Assembly: GCA_964558235.1 (NCBI GenBank)
Contig: CAZLCK010000001.1
Location: 1-64,000, forward strand
Direction of reading: 5' to 3'
Source: CAZLCK01 sp964558235
GTDB taxonomy: Bacteria; Actinomycetota; Coriobacteriia; Coriobacteriales; CADBOM01
DNA length: 64,000 bases
The notes under the pieces: model-generated
Told to the model about the DNA's origin: nothing
The model's database searches: none
The model's input: only the letters and a program-made list of their open reading frames with translations
Program-made: the position numbers and the translations under genes
Shown here: piece after piece, positions 39,568 through 48,506 of the stretch
How positions within the stretch are numbered: position 1 is the first letter of the stretch
Layout: each line of letters begins with the position of its first letter

Positions 39568-39593
39568 CATGTTAGATGGGGTAAACAAACATG
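39568..39593. promoter_or_regulatory. Inverted repeat upstream of the feo cluster
   Basis: CATGTT-N14-AACATG lies 36 bases before the first feoA start. It could be an operator for an iron-dependent repressor, but it does not match a Fur box that I can recognise; position is the only support. Confidence 0.25.
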
Positions 39594-39829
39594 TCAATAC
39601 TTATAACAATTTAAAGTTGTTGACGGGTAACATGCACACTTGATATACGGACTAAATATATAAATTACCAGCTAGAAGCGGACAAATTGAGTTGCAAATG
39701 AGTTATCGCTTAACGCATTATTGAAAGAAAATGATTGCTCTAATAATTGCATAGCTAATTACATAATTTGCCAATATCGAGCTTGCTTAAACACGATAAA
39801 ATGTACTTCCACCAAATAAGGAGAGCAGC

Positions 39830-41623
39830 TTGAACAAAAAAAGCAAAAACAGATCTGTTGGTATGAAAACCATTGGGCATTATTGGAAGGTAACTATGCG
39901 CCATAAGCCCATGTTTACACTAGCTCTGCTTTCAACTTTAGGATTTGTATTTTTTCTTTCGTATGCAAACCCATTTATTCTGGGGTTGATCATCGATGAG
40001 ATCTCTTCTGGTGTAGATGTTGCAGCAGATCAGGTCTTTGTAGTATTTGGTCCTTACATTGGCCTTTTGATCGGCGTAAATGTAGTTGGACAGACATGTA
40101 GTAAGCTTCAAGACTACGCAACTTGGAAGCTTGAAATCGCTGCAGCATATGACCTTGCAACCCAAGCTTTCGATACTCTTTCGAATCAATCGATGACGTT
40201 TCATTCAAATAGATTTGGAGGCTCTTTGGTAAGCCAAACGCAAAAATTTATGAACGCATATACCGTCTTGATGGAAAATCTCATCTATGCTGTCATTCCG
40301 ATTGTAAGCTCTGCGATATTTACCGTAGTTATGCTTATTGGTGTAGCTCCCATGTATGTAGCGATACTTTTGGTATTGATGGCAGCCTACGTTGTAGTTG
40401 CATACATGCTTTTCAAACGCGTTTTACCGCTCAATTCTAAAGCGGCAGCTGCTCAAAATATGCTATCTGGAGAGTTGTCCGATTCAATTACCAATATCTT
40501 ATCTGTAAAAACTTATGGCAAAGAGGCCTACGAACGTGATCTTTTTGACAAGGCCAACAGAAGCGTTGTAGCAGCTGATTCAAAACGAATGCGAGCATCT
40601 ATCATCAGAGGGGCAATTACAAGTGCAATTATCGTATTGATCATGACATTAGTATCGATCTTTATTGCCGGAGGAAATGCTTGGCTTGGTATTAGTGCCG
40701 GTACTTTAGTAATGATGTTTACATATACATATTCGATGACCAACCAGTTCAACCGCATCAGTTTGACCTTACAACAACTCAATCGCGGTTTAGGCGACGC
40801 TCATGATATGACTGAAATCTTAGATGAGCCAAGGTTGGTTGATGATATTGAAGGAGCACCGGATCTCAAAGTAACCAAAGGAGATATCTCAATTTCCCAT
40901 CTAGGTTTTTGGTATTTGGATGCTGATGAAAATGACAAGGTCTTCGAGGACTTTTCTTTGGAGATCCCAGCTGGTCAACGCATTGGTTTAGTTGGAAGGT
41001 CTGGATCTGGAAAGACAACGTTAACTAAATTATTGCTTCGTCTGTCTGATGTTCAAGAAGGACAGATACTAATAGATGGGCAAGATATTTCTAAAGTAGC
41101 CCAAACATCTTTGCGCCATCAAATTGCTTATGTTCCACAAGAACCGCTGCTTTTCCACCGCACAATTTCTGAAAACATTTCATATGGAAAACCTAAAGCT
41201 TCGTTTGAAGAGATAAAGCAGGCTGCAATCGATGCAAACGCTTTAGAATTTATTGAAAAGCTACCGAAAGGTTTTGAGACTATAACTGGAGAGCGCGGAG
41301 TAAAACTCTCTGGTGGACAGCGTCAGCGAATTGCAATTGCGCGAGCAATTTTGGCAAATACTCCAATTTTGATCTTAGATGAAGCCACAAGCGCACTCGA
41401 TTCTGAGAGTGAAAAATTAGTGCAAGATGCTCTAGTACGCCTGATGGAAAATCGTACATCTCTAGTCATTGCACATAGACTTTCGACTGTGGCAAGTCTA
41501 GATAGGATCGTTGTACTCTCTGAAGGCCGCATCGTTGAAGATGGTACTCACAGTGAGCTTTTGGCAGCTGGCGGTGAGTATAGTCAACTTTGGAAGCGCC
41601 AAAGCGGTGGTTTTTTGGAATAA
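39830..41623 (+). CDS. ABC exporter, fused membrane and ATPase domains
   Basis: A 597-residue half-transporter: six membrane helices (about 28-300) and one ABC domain with GRSGSGKTT, a Q-loop, LSGGQRQRIAIARAI and ILDEATSALDSESE. It resembles multidrug/lipid exporters; one gene only, so a homodimer is likely. Substrate unknown. The start is a TTG at 39830 supported by TAAGGAG six bases upstream; the next in-frame ATG (residue 12) has no comparable ribosome site. Confidence 0.92.
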   Translation: MNKKSKNRSVGMKTIGHYWKVTMRHKPMFTLALLSTLGFVFFLSYANPFILGLIIDEISSGVDVAADQVFVVFGPYIGLLIGVNVVGQTCSKLQDYATWKLEIAAAYDLATQAFDTLSNQSMTFHSNRFGGSLVSQTQKFMNAYTVLMENLIYAVIPIVSSAIFTVVMLIGVAPMYVAILLVLMAAYVVVAYMLFKRVLPLNSKAAAAQNMLSGELSDSITNILSVKTYGKEAYERDLFDKANRSVVAADSKRMRASIIRGAITSAIIVLIMTLVSIFIAGGNAWLGISAGTLVMMFTYTYSMTNQFNRISLTLQQLNRGLGDAHDMTEILDEPRLVDDIEGAPDLKVTKGDISISHLGFWYLDADENDKVFEDFSLEIPAGQRIGLVGRSGSGKTTLTKLLLRLSDVQEGQILIDGQDISKVAQTSLRHQIAYVPQEPLLFHRTISENISYGKPKASFEEIKQAAIDANALEFIEKLPKGFETITGERGVKLSGGQRQRIAIARAILANTPILILDEATSALDSESEKLVQDALVRLMENRTSLVIAHRLSTVASLDRIVVLSEGRIVEDGTHSELLAAGGEYSQLWKRQSGGFLE

Positions 41624-41725
41624 GTAAGTAAGTTTTCATTTGACCCTACACAGATGAAAAAGCAATGCTAGTATTTCTTTAATGTGTTCAAAATAGTCAT
41701 TGCTAAACATGAGGAGGGGAAGATA

Positions 41726-42222
41726 GTGACAACTTTAAGAGACCACCTGCTTCAAAAACATTTCTTTGATAACATCAATATCCCAGTTGGAGAACTAGAT
41801 GGTATCCATGCACCTGGCTGCTATTATCCAAATCTAAATGGTGAGCAAGGTTTTATCTCAACATGGCTACCAATCACTGAGCCCCTTTTGATGGAGCCAG
41901 AGCCTGTATATCACGACTTTGATCAGATGTGCTTTTTCTGCGGCGGAGATGCTGCTCATATGGACGAACTCGGTGGTGTAGTTGAGATGTGGCTTGGCGA
42001 CGAGGAAGGCAACACCGAGAAATTTGTTATCACAAAACCAACCGTTATCTACATCAAAAAAGGCATGATCCATTGCCCACTTAATTTCAAAGAAGTTATG
42101 ACCCTACAAAACCTATCTTCTTCCAAGATCTAACCTTTGCTAGCGTCTATAGAAGGTTTAGACCAGGTCATCCTGATGAACCTCTAAATGAAAAATTCGA
42201 GCCAATCGAGAAGACTTGGTAA
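41726..42222 (+). pseudogene. Cupin-like protein gene with a single-base frameshift
   Basis: The intact part begins at a GTG (41726) after GAGGAGGGGAAGATA and reads TTLRDHLLQKHFFDNI, then HAPGCYYPNLNGEQGF, MCFFCGGDAAHMDELGG, a cupin-like beta pattern and GMIHCPLNFKEV. After 42097 the frame meets a stop at 42131, but in the next frame it goes on smoothly (DPTKPIFFQDLTFASVYRR, then GHPDEPLNEKFEPIEKTW) to a stop at 42222. Restoring one A (GTTATGAC to GTTAATGAC) joins both, giving about 165 residues. A true mutation or an assembly error are both possible. I recognise no named function; it lies upstream of OYE-4. Confidence 0.75.
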
Positions 42223-42337
42223 AAAACTTTAAAAAATTTAAGTTACCTATAGATCCTAAAAAACATAAAGCTTAAAGTTTCAAGATACCTCTGTAGCGCA
42301 TTAAAGAATTGCTGCACTACGTATTTCTACATTATTA

Positions 42338-42386
42338 TGGCGCATGCTTCTTCCTTCAAAAGAATGTGAAACATGCGCCACTTTTC
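42338..42386 (+). terminator. Terminator after the cupin-like gene
   Basis: TGGCGCATG (42338-42346) pairs with CATGCGCCA (42372-42380), followed by CTTTTCT. The 25-base loop can add a short inner stem. Confidence 0.75.
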
Positions 42387-42525
42387 TAATGAGGTTTCTC
42401 TTTGAAAAATAGGTTTTAGTAATTGACACACTTTGTTTTGAGCATCTAACGTGAAATCGATACAAAAAATGGACTGGATAGCATTTTGTTAGTTAAGTGC
42501 CATTTTGTATATGAGAGGAGAGGTT

Positions 42526-44490
42526 ATGGCATTCAATCATTTTCCGCATGTTTATCAGCCTATGGAAGTAGGTAGCATGCATCTAAAGAACAGGATTCAG
42601 TTTTCACCAATCGTTTCAAACCATGCAGGATATCGTGATGGAAAAGTTAACTATGAGCTCTTCGAGTTTTTGGTCGCACAAGCTAAGACAGGATGTGCAT
42701 TGGTGACAGTCGGCTCCACTCCTGTTGACTTTGAAGAGGGTCGCGACTTCTTTGGTTGCATGTCTGCAACGAATGATGATGACATTGCGGGACTTGCATC
42801 TGTAGTTCGTGAAATCCACAGGCAAGATTGCAATTTTTCTGCTGAGTTAACACATGCAGGACAATGGGCTTCAGACCTTTTGCCAGAAGGCCAAAAGGCA
42901 TTTGCTCCCTCTGTTATCGAAGGAATTCACGATCCAGCTAAGGTCAAGGCAATCTCTCGCGATGAGATGGACATGGTCGTTCAGCATCACATCGAGGCCA
43001 TCATACGCTGTAAGAAGGCAGGATTTGACCAGGTTATGGTGCACTGTGCACACGGTAACCTCCTCTCATCATTTCTCTCCCCAGCATGGAACCGTCGCAC
43101 CGATGAGTATGGTGGGTCATTTGAAAACCGTGTTCGCTTCCCACTAGAGGTTTTAGCAGCAGCTCGCGAAGCGACAAAGGGAGATATCCCGATCGAGATC
43201 CGCTTTGTTGGAAATGAGTGGATTGAAAATGGAATGCCTCTTGATGAGCGCATCGAATTTTTGAAGCTAGCAGAGAAGTATATCGACATGGTTGTTGTTT
43301 CTGCTGGAACACTGAAGATGGGTGGTGCATTTTCAAAGAACATGCCTGGATATTATGTTGAGCCAGGTCTTAATGTTGAATATGCAGCTGCATATAAGCA
43401 GGCCTGTCCAAATCTATGCATCTCTGTTTGCGGTGGTATTTCCACACTCGAAGAGGCAGAGCATATCATCGCAACTGGCAAGGCTGACGTTATCGCTATG
43501 GCTAAAGCGCTTATGGCCGATAGTGACTATGTCAACAAGGGCTTTCGTGGTGAGGAGGATGACATCACTCCTTGCATGAGATGTCTATGGTGCTTAAAGG
43601 ACGTTGAAGCAACAGCTCACCTTGAAGGTTGCGCAGTCAATCCGATTATGGGCTGGGAATATCGTGGTACTAAACTCATTCCAATTTCAAAGAAGAAAAA
43701 GGCGATGGTCATTGGTGGTGGACCTGGCGGAATGGAAGCTACTAGGGTCTTGACCGACCGTGGATTTGACGTTGTTTTGTACGAAAAGGACGAGAAACTT
43801 GGCGGACGTCTACCAGAAGCATCGGCTCTGATTTTCAAGGATGGATTCAGGCGTTATTACAAGTGGGCTGTCAGAAAGACTATGGAGTGCGGTGCCAAAA
43901 TCGTTTTAGGTAAAGAGGCTACGCCGCAAGATATCAAAGCAGAAGCTCCAGACGTTGTAATCTTGGCAATTGGTGCTGAATTGATCACCCCTGCGATTCC
44001 AGGAATCGATGGCAAAAATGTTGCCGATGTTGTCTCTGTTGATCGTGGCGAGGCCATTACAGGAGAGAAGGTTGTTGTTTGCGGTGCTGGTCTATCTGGC
44101 GCAGAGTGTGCACTTGAGCTAGCGATGCAGCACAAGGATGTCACCTTAGTAGATATGATCGACGAAGAGGACTTCTACAAGGATCTTACATTTTTTATGA
44201 AGCCAGTTTTAACGCAAAAGCTTGCTGAAAACAACGTTAAGTTAATGGGTAATTGCGCTGTTCAAGAGATCACTGCTGACGGCATCATTGTAAAGGATGC
44301 TTCTGGCAAGGAGATCAAGATCGATGCAGATACCGTTGTTACAGCATTTGGAATTAAGCCAAACGCTGAGAAGATAGCTGAACTATCCAGCGTCTGTCCA
44401 GCAACATATACTATCGGAGATGCAAAAAAGATTGGTGTCATTGGAGATTCGATCAACGAGGCCTATTGGCTGTGCCGCGATCTGGACTAA
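42526..44490 (+). CDS. NADH:flavin oxidoreductase, OYE/TMADH-like (OYE-4)
   Basis: A 654-residue paralogue of OYE-3 with the same three parts. Cluster cysteines are 350, 353, 356 and 369 (CxxCxxCx12C); the barrel has HCAHGNLLSSFLSPAWNRRTDEYGG; nucleotide sites are MVIGGGPGGMEATRV and VVVCGAGLSGAECA. Start at the ATG after GAGAGGAGAGGTT. It is followed by two dehydrogenase genes 89 and 137 bases apart on the same strand, so a three-gene transcription unit for oxidation and reduction of a hydroxy/enone substrate (steroid, bile acid or plant terpenoid type) is a fair inference. Substrate not readable. Confidence 0.9.
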   Translation: MAFNHFPHVYQPMEVGSMHLKNRIQFSPIVSNHAGYRDGKVNYELFEFLVAQAKTGCALVTVGSTPVDFEEGRDFFGCMSATNDDDIAGLASVVREIHRQDCNFSAELTHAGQWASDLLPEGQKAFAPSVIEGIHDPAKVKAISRDEMDMVVQHHIEAIIRCKKAGFDQVMVHCAHGNLLSSFLSPAWNRRTDEYGGSFENRVRFPLEVLAAAREATKGDIPIEIRFVGNEWIENGMPLDERIEFLKLAEKYIDMVVVSAGTLKMGGAFSKNMPGYYVEPGLNVEYAAAYKQACPNLCISVCGGISTLEEAEHIIATGKADVIAMAKALMADSDYVNKGFRGEEDDITPCMRCLWCLKDVEATAHLEGCAVNPIMGWEYRGTKLIPISKKKKAMVIGGGPGGMEATRVLTDRGFDVVLYEKDEKLGGRLPEASALIFKDGFRRYYKWAVRKTMECGAKIVLGKEATPQDIKAEAPDVVILAIGAELITPAIPGIDGKNVADVVSVDRGEAITGEKVVVCGAGLSGAECALELAMQHKDVTLVDMIDEEDFYKDLTFFMKPVLTQKLAENNVKLMGNCAVQEITADGIIVKDASGKEIKIDADTVVTAFGIKPNAEKIAELSSVCPATYTIGDAKKIGVIGDSINEAYWLCRDLD

Positions 44491-44579
44491 CGATCTAGAG
44501 TAATTTGGGAATTTGTCTGGGTAAAAACCTAGATAAAAGATAAACCTGAATGAAAGGCGAAAAAAGAAAGGAAAGCAAA

Positions 44580-45401
44580 ATGCTAGACCCGAACTATATT
44601 ACCTCAAAGCCTATTACCTCTATGGAAGGTGCCTTTTCTGTCGAGGGACTAAATGTCATCGTAACAGGTGGAGGCGGCGGAATTGGCCGTGGAATCGCTC
44701 AAGCATTTGCTGAGTGTGGCGCCAATGTTGTCGTAATGTGCCGCACCGAGTCCAAGGGTCTAAAGGCTGTTGAAGAGCTTAAAGAGGCTGGCCCTGGTAA
44801 TCATTCCTACATTCAATGTGATATCTCAGATCACGATTCTGTTGTTGCTGCAAGAGATAAGTATTTTGAGCTCTACGATTATCTAGACGTTCTCGTCAAC
44901 AACGCTGGAGTTGGAACTAAGCCTCCATTCCTCTCTGAAGTTGGACTTTCTGAGTGGCATCGCATCATCAACACCAACCTACACGGTGTTGCAAACATGG
45001 CCTACGAGTTCTCGCCAAAGATGATTGAGGCTAGAAGAGGCGGAACCATCATCAACATCTCCTCCATCGGTGGAGTTGCAACTCCTGTTTCTAACGAGCA
45101 GCACAACGCTCCATACAATGCCTCCAAGGCTGGCGTCGACATTTTCACTCGTTACCTAGCAATCGTACTTGGAGATTACAACATCCGCGTTGTTTCGATT
45201 CAGCCTGGCCCAATCCACTCCGAGCTCGACAAGGATCTCCCAGAGGCCGCAAAGATCTCATTTGAGCGCGACATGCCAGCGCATCGCTTTGGTGAGCCAA
45301 TCGAAGTTGGAGCGTTCTGTGTCTATCTAGCAAGCCCAGCTGCTGTGTTCCTACGTGGAGCAAATATCCCATTTGACGGCGGACAGCTTTGTATCGGATA
45401 A
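44580..45401 (+). CDS. Short-chain dehydrogenase/reductase (SDR-1)
   Basis: A 273-residue classical SDR. NAD(P) site TGGGGGIGRGIAQAF, NNAG in VLVNNAGVGTKPPF, catalytic Ser in INISSIGG and Tyr/Lys in APYNASKAG. An N-terminal addition (MLDPNYITSKPITSMEGAFSVEG) precedes the Rossmann start and is shared with SDR-2. The residue after the second beta strand (MCRTESKG) does not settle NAD or NADP use firmly. Start at ATG 44580 after AAAGGAAAG. Second gene of the OYE-4 unit. Confidence 0.92.
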   Translation: MLDPNYITSKPITSMEGAFSVEGLNVIVTGGGGGIGRGIAQAFAECGANVVVMCRTESKGLKAVEELKEAGPGNHSYIQCDISDHDSVVAARDKYFELYDYLDVLVNNAGVGTKPPFLSEVGLSEWHRIINTNLHGVANMAYEFSPKMIEARRGGTIINISSIGGVATPVSNEQHNAPYNASKAGVDIFTRYLAIVLGDYNIRVVSIQPGPIHSELDKDLPEAAKISFERDMPAHRFGEPIEVGAFCVYLASPAAVFLRGANIPFDGGQLCIG

Positions 45402-45538
45402 AGTAATTGAGATATCGTGGCTGAATTTTTAAAGCGCATATCATATATCGGATAGCTTAGTAAGAATTCAGCCACAGATGTTAGAGACCAAAAAGATAGA
45501 TTAGCTAGAAAAACTGTTGAGATACCGGGAGAACAAAG

Positions 45539-46354
45539 ATGGCAGACTACATTATTTCTAAGCCTGTTACCTCGATGGATGGCGCTTATAGCGTTGAGGG
45601 GTATAACGTAATCGTTACTGGTGGAGCTGGCGGAATTGGCCGTGGAATAGCTCAAGCATTTGCTGAGTCTGGTGCCAATGTAATCGTTATGAATCGTAAC
45701 GAAGCAAAGGGTAGCAAGGCTGTAGAGGAGCTAAAAGAAGCAGGTCCTGGAAAGCACATGTATATCAAGTGTGATGTTTCGGATCACGATTCCGTTATAA
45801 AAGCAAGAGAAGCATTTTTTGAAAACTACGACCACCTAGATGTTTTGATTAACAATGCTGGCGTTGGATGCACAGCACCATTTTTGTCTGAACAGGGTCT
45901 TGACGAGTGGCATAGAGTTATCAACACCGACCTTCACGGTGTAGCCTATATGGTCTATGAATTTGCTCCAAAGATGGTTGAACATGGCACTGGAGGAACT
46001 ATCATAAATATCTCCTCCATCGGTGGAGTTAGAGTTGCAGTCTCTGATGGACAGCACCTTGCACCTTATAACGTTGCAAAGGCTGGAGTCGATATCTTTA
46101 GCCGTTACCTTGCAATCGTTCTTGGCGATTCAAACATCAGAGTCTTGTCGGTGCAGCCTGGTCCAATCCACTCTGAGCTCGACAACGACTTACCAGAAGA
46201 GGCGATCTCTAGAGTTTACGATGTTATGCCAGCGCATCGCTTTGGTGAGCCAATCGAAGTCGGAGCGTTCTGCGTCTATCTATCAAGCCCAGCAGGAACA
46301 TTCATCCGTGGCGTCAACTTCCCATTCGATGGTGGACTAACAATCGTTGCCTAA
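45539..46354 (+). CDS. Short-chain dehydrogenase/reductase (SDR-2)
   Basis: A 271-residue tandem paralogue of SDR-1 with TGGAGGIGRGIAQAF, NNAGVGCTAPF, ISSIGG and APYNVAKAG. The same N-terminal leader (ISKPVTSMDGAYSVEG) is present. DNA identity to SDR-1 is very high in short blocks (for example 46226-46293 against 45273-45340) and lower elsewhere, as after gene conversion. The two probably act on the same substrate class with different position or stereochemistry; this is an inference. Confidence 0.92.
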   Translation: MADYIISKPVTSMDGAYSVEGYNVIVTGGAGGIGRGIAQAFAESGANVIVMNRNEAKGSKAVEELKEAGPGKHMYIKCDVSDHDSVIKAREAFFENYDHLDVLINNAGVGCTAPFLSEQGLDEWHRVINTDLHGVAYMVYEFAPKMVEHGTGGTIINISSIGGVRVAVSDGQHLAPYNVAKAGVDIFSRYLAIVLGDSNIRVLSVQPGPIHSELDNDLPEEAISRVYDVMPAHRFGEPIEVGAFCVYLSSPAGTFIRGVNFPFDGGLTIVA

Positions 46355-46428
46355 CTTGGATATTGTTTAGGATACAAGCCTAGGATTTTAGGCTATAGGC
46401 CTAGGATATAAGTATGTATGTGGTTTTT

Positions 46429-46454
46429 GCGTACACGCGTACACGCGTGTACGC
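46429..46454. promoter_or_regulatory. Near-perfect palindrome GCGTACACGCGT/ACGCGTGTACGC
   Basis: Two 12-base arms with only AC between them, in the AT-rich gap after SDR-2. The two-base spacer is too small for a normal hairpin loop, so a protein-binding palindrome or cruciform is as likely as a terminator. CGCGT-rich composition is unlike the surroundings. Confidence 0.45.
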
Positions 46455-46509
46455 TCTATATATTCCCACCTTTTGGATTTAAACTAGCAACACTTTTCCA
46501 TTAGCCCGC

Positions 46510-46590
46510 TTTTTTTAGGAAAGACCAAACTTTTCCAAAACACAGCGCCTCTCAGTGGGTGGGGGTTGAAAAGTTTCCTTTTTAAGAAAG
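46510..46590. repeat. Interspersed repeat, copy F, with 14-bp imperfect direct repeats
   Basis: TTTTTTTAGGAAAG (46510-46523) and CCTTTTTAAGAAAG (46577-46590) flank the element. Arms AAACTTTTCC and TTGAAAAGTTT are clear; on the minus strand the core reads AACTTTTCAACCCCCACCC. The right direct repeat contains the stop codon of the glutaredoxin-like gene, as copies A and C do for theirs. Confidence 0.65.
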
Positions 46591-46821
46591 ATATCTCTTT
46601 GCTAAATAAGCAATGATATCGTCATTGCCGTTAATAAGCTGGCCTTCTGCGTAAAGATATGGGATTAAATCTGCATTTCCGCCAAGACCTAAAAGCTCCT
46701 CATAGGGTTCAACCTGCTCAACATCGCGCTTATCAAGCTCAATATTATGCTCATTGGCAAACGAAACAGTAACTGCGCACGTCTCGCATGGAGCCCAATA
46801 ATACAAGATTGGCTTATCCAT
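46582..46821 (-). CDS. Glutaredoxin-like protein
   Basis: A 79-residue thioredoxin-fold protein with redox motif CETC in ILYYWAPCETCAVTVSF, then a mixed alpha/beta remainder with the cis-Pro region DLIPYLYAEGQLINGNDDIIAYL. The ATG at 46821 follows AGGAGACAAA; the frame opens at 46839. Role in thiol exchange or arsenate/peroxide reduction is open. Monocistronic. Confidence 0.8.
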   Translation of the reverse strand: MDKPILYYWAPCETCAVTVSFANEHNIELDKRDVEQVEPYEELLGLGGNADLIPYLYAEGQLINGNDDIIAYLAKRYLS

Positions 46822-46965
46822 TTTGTCTCCTAAAAGCATCTAGTTCACCTAAAAAATCACGGATTTAATAGAAACAATATCAATATCTCAATTTTATAGC
46901 TTATTAAGAAAACAACGATACTGACGGATAAAAAGGTCTTAAAGAATCTGACTTAGACAAATCGA

Positions 46966-47040
46966 TGGTGGGCGATAACGGATTTGAACCGCTGACCTTG
47001 TGCGTGTAAAGCACCTGCGCTACCGCTGCGCCAATCGCCC
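46966..47040 (-). tRNA. tRNA-Val (anticodon TAC)
   Basis: The minus strand folds as a cloverleaf: acceptor GGGCGAT/ATCGCCC, D-arm GCGC-AGCGGTA-GCGC, anticodon loop TTTACAC (anticodon TAC), T-arm CAGCGG-TTCAAAT-CCGTTA with the expected TTCAAAT loop. The CCA end is encoded (TGG at 46966-46968 on the plus strand). The valyl-tRNA synthetase gene is 1.5 kb away. Confidence 0.95.
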
Positions 47041-47116
47041 ACATATGAGATAAACCCCGTTTAGAAAACGTGCGTTTGGTAGATTAACATACTACAGCTC
47101 TTTTAAGCAAAACTTT

Positions 47117-48481
47117 TTAAAAGTTGCGACCTTGAAGGGCATATTTGCCTCGCCAAATCCCTTTAACCTCACCGGCTAAAGTGATTGAGCCCGATGCTAC
47201 TACAGGCACTCCCCTGCTTAAAAGTTCTTCCAAAGCAACTTCTGGATTTTCAAAAATTTCAGGCGCTGTACCAGTCATCTCTTCGACCATTTCTGCGAGC
47301 TGCTTATACTCAATTGCTCTTGGAGAAGAGGTCTGAGTAACAGCGATGTCTGGTGTTAGCCCAGCTAAAGCCTCGATTATTCCACGAGCATCCTTGTCAG
47401 AAAGAACGGCCAAGAGTAGCTGAAAACCGCCCTGTGGAAACCTCTTTGCACAAGCTGTAGCCAAATTTATTGCCGACTGTGGATTATGGGCTGCATCAAC
47501 TATCAAAAGCGGGTCCTTGCTTAGGGTTTCAAAACGTCCAGGAACAGCAAAGTTTTCAATAGCTTTACGTGTTGCTTCCAAGTCCAAAGCATGCCCTAAG
47601 TAAAGTTCGCAAGACACAATCGCTGTAGCGATATTTTGCGCTTGATAGAGCGCAGAGTGCATCTTAATCCCTGAATAGACTCCATAGACACCTATGATAT
47701 CGACGAAAATTTCGCCTGGTTCGTCTGTGTATCCAGCCTTATAGATTGCTTGGCCAGCAGCATTTTCAGCGTCAATTGCGGACTCGCTTCTCACAAGCCA
47801 AGGTTTTAATCCAAGTTCTTGACACCTATTCATAAAGACATCGATAGTTGCAGCAGTTCCAGGACCCAAAACCACCCTAGTATTGCCCTCTTTTATGATG
47901 GCCGCTTTCTCTGCTGCAATCTCTTCAACAGTGTTGCCCAAAATTCCAAGATGATCTAGGCCAATTCCTGTAATCACCGCAACATCGCTATCGACGATAT
48001 TGGTTGAATCCCATCGACCGCCCATACCGCATTCCAAAACTGCAACATCGACCTTTTGGGCAGAAAAAGCCCAAAAAGCTGCGGCGGTAATAAGTTCAAA
48101 CTCCGTGATTTCAATATCTTCTAAAGAATCAGCAGCACCTTTAGCCAAAAGCACTGCTTGAGCAAAAAGATCATGGTCTATAACCTTACCGTCGATCTCA
48201 ATACGCTCTGGGTATTCCACCAGATGCGGACTCGTATAGAGCCCAGTTTTTAACCCATGAGCAACCAAAATAGCAGCACAGAGTCGCACCGTGGAGGTTT
48301 TACCATTTGTACCTGCTACATGTAAGCAATGATAATCTTTACAAGGCTCGCCCATTCGCTCCATTAAGCAAGCAATACCATCAAGTGATGGGTGAATTCC
48401 AAAAGTCAAAGCCTCATCGAGTATTGCTAGGGCGCTCTCATAAGATTTCTCAATCTCAGAGATATCATTAGTTATAGACAT
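47117..48481 (-). CDS. folC: Folylpolyglutamate synthase / dihydrofolate synthase
   Basis: A Mur-ligase-type enzyme of 454 residues that adds glutamate to folates. It shows HVAGTNGKTSTVRLCAAIL (P-loop), SPHLVEYPERIEIDGK, LECGMGGRWDSTNIV and a C-terminal LLIVDAAHNPQSAINL. Follows valS by 25 bases, an arrangement common in Gram-positive genomes. ATG start. Confidence 0.95.
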   Translation of the reverse strand: MSITNDISEIEKSYESALAILDEALTFGIHPSLDGIACLMERMGEPCKDYHCLHVAGTNGKTSTVRLCAAILVAHGLKTGLYTSPHLVEYPERIEIDGKVIDHDLFAQAVLLAKGAADSLEDIEITEFELITAAAFWAFSAQKVDVAVLECGMGGRWDSTNIVDSDVAVITGIGLDHLGILGNTVEEIAAEKAAIIKEGNTRVVLGPGTAATIDVFMNRCQELGLKPWLVRSESAIDAENAAGQAIYKAGYTDEPGEIFVDIIGVYGVYSGIKMHSALYQAQNIATAIVSCELYLGHALDLEATRKAIENFAVPGRFETLSKDPLLIVDAAHNPQSAINLATACAKRFPQGGFQLLLAVLSDKDARGIIEALAGLTPDIAVTQTSSPRAIEYKQLAEMVEEMTGTAPEIFENPEVALEELLSRGVPVVASGSITLAGEVKGIWRGKYALQGRNF

Positions 48482-48506
48482 CTTGTCCTCGTATTAGTTT
48501 TGATAC

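Noticed and set aside
25485..46354. Bile-acid dehydroxylation (bai) operon
   Set aside because: OYE and SDR genes recall BaiCD/BaiH and BaiA, but no baiB, baiE, baiF or baiG homologues are present, and genes lie in several units on both strands.
9969..46590. Interspersed repeats as integron attC sites
   Set aside because: The hairpin form and gene-end location suggest it, but the framing direct repeats differ from site to site, no GTTRRRY core is consistent, and no integrase is present.
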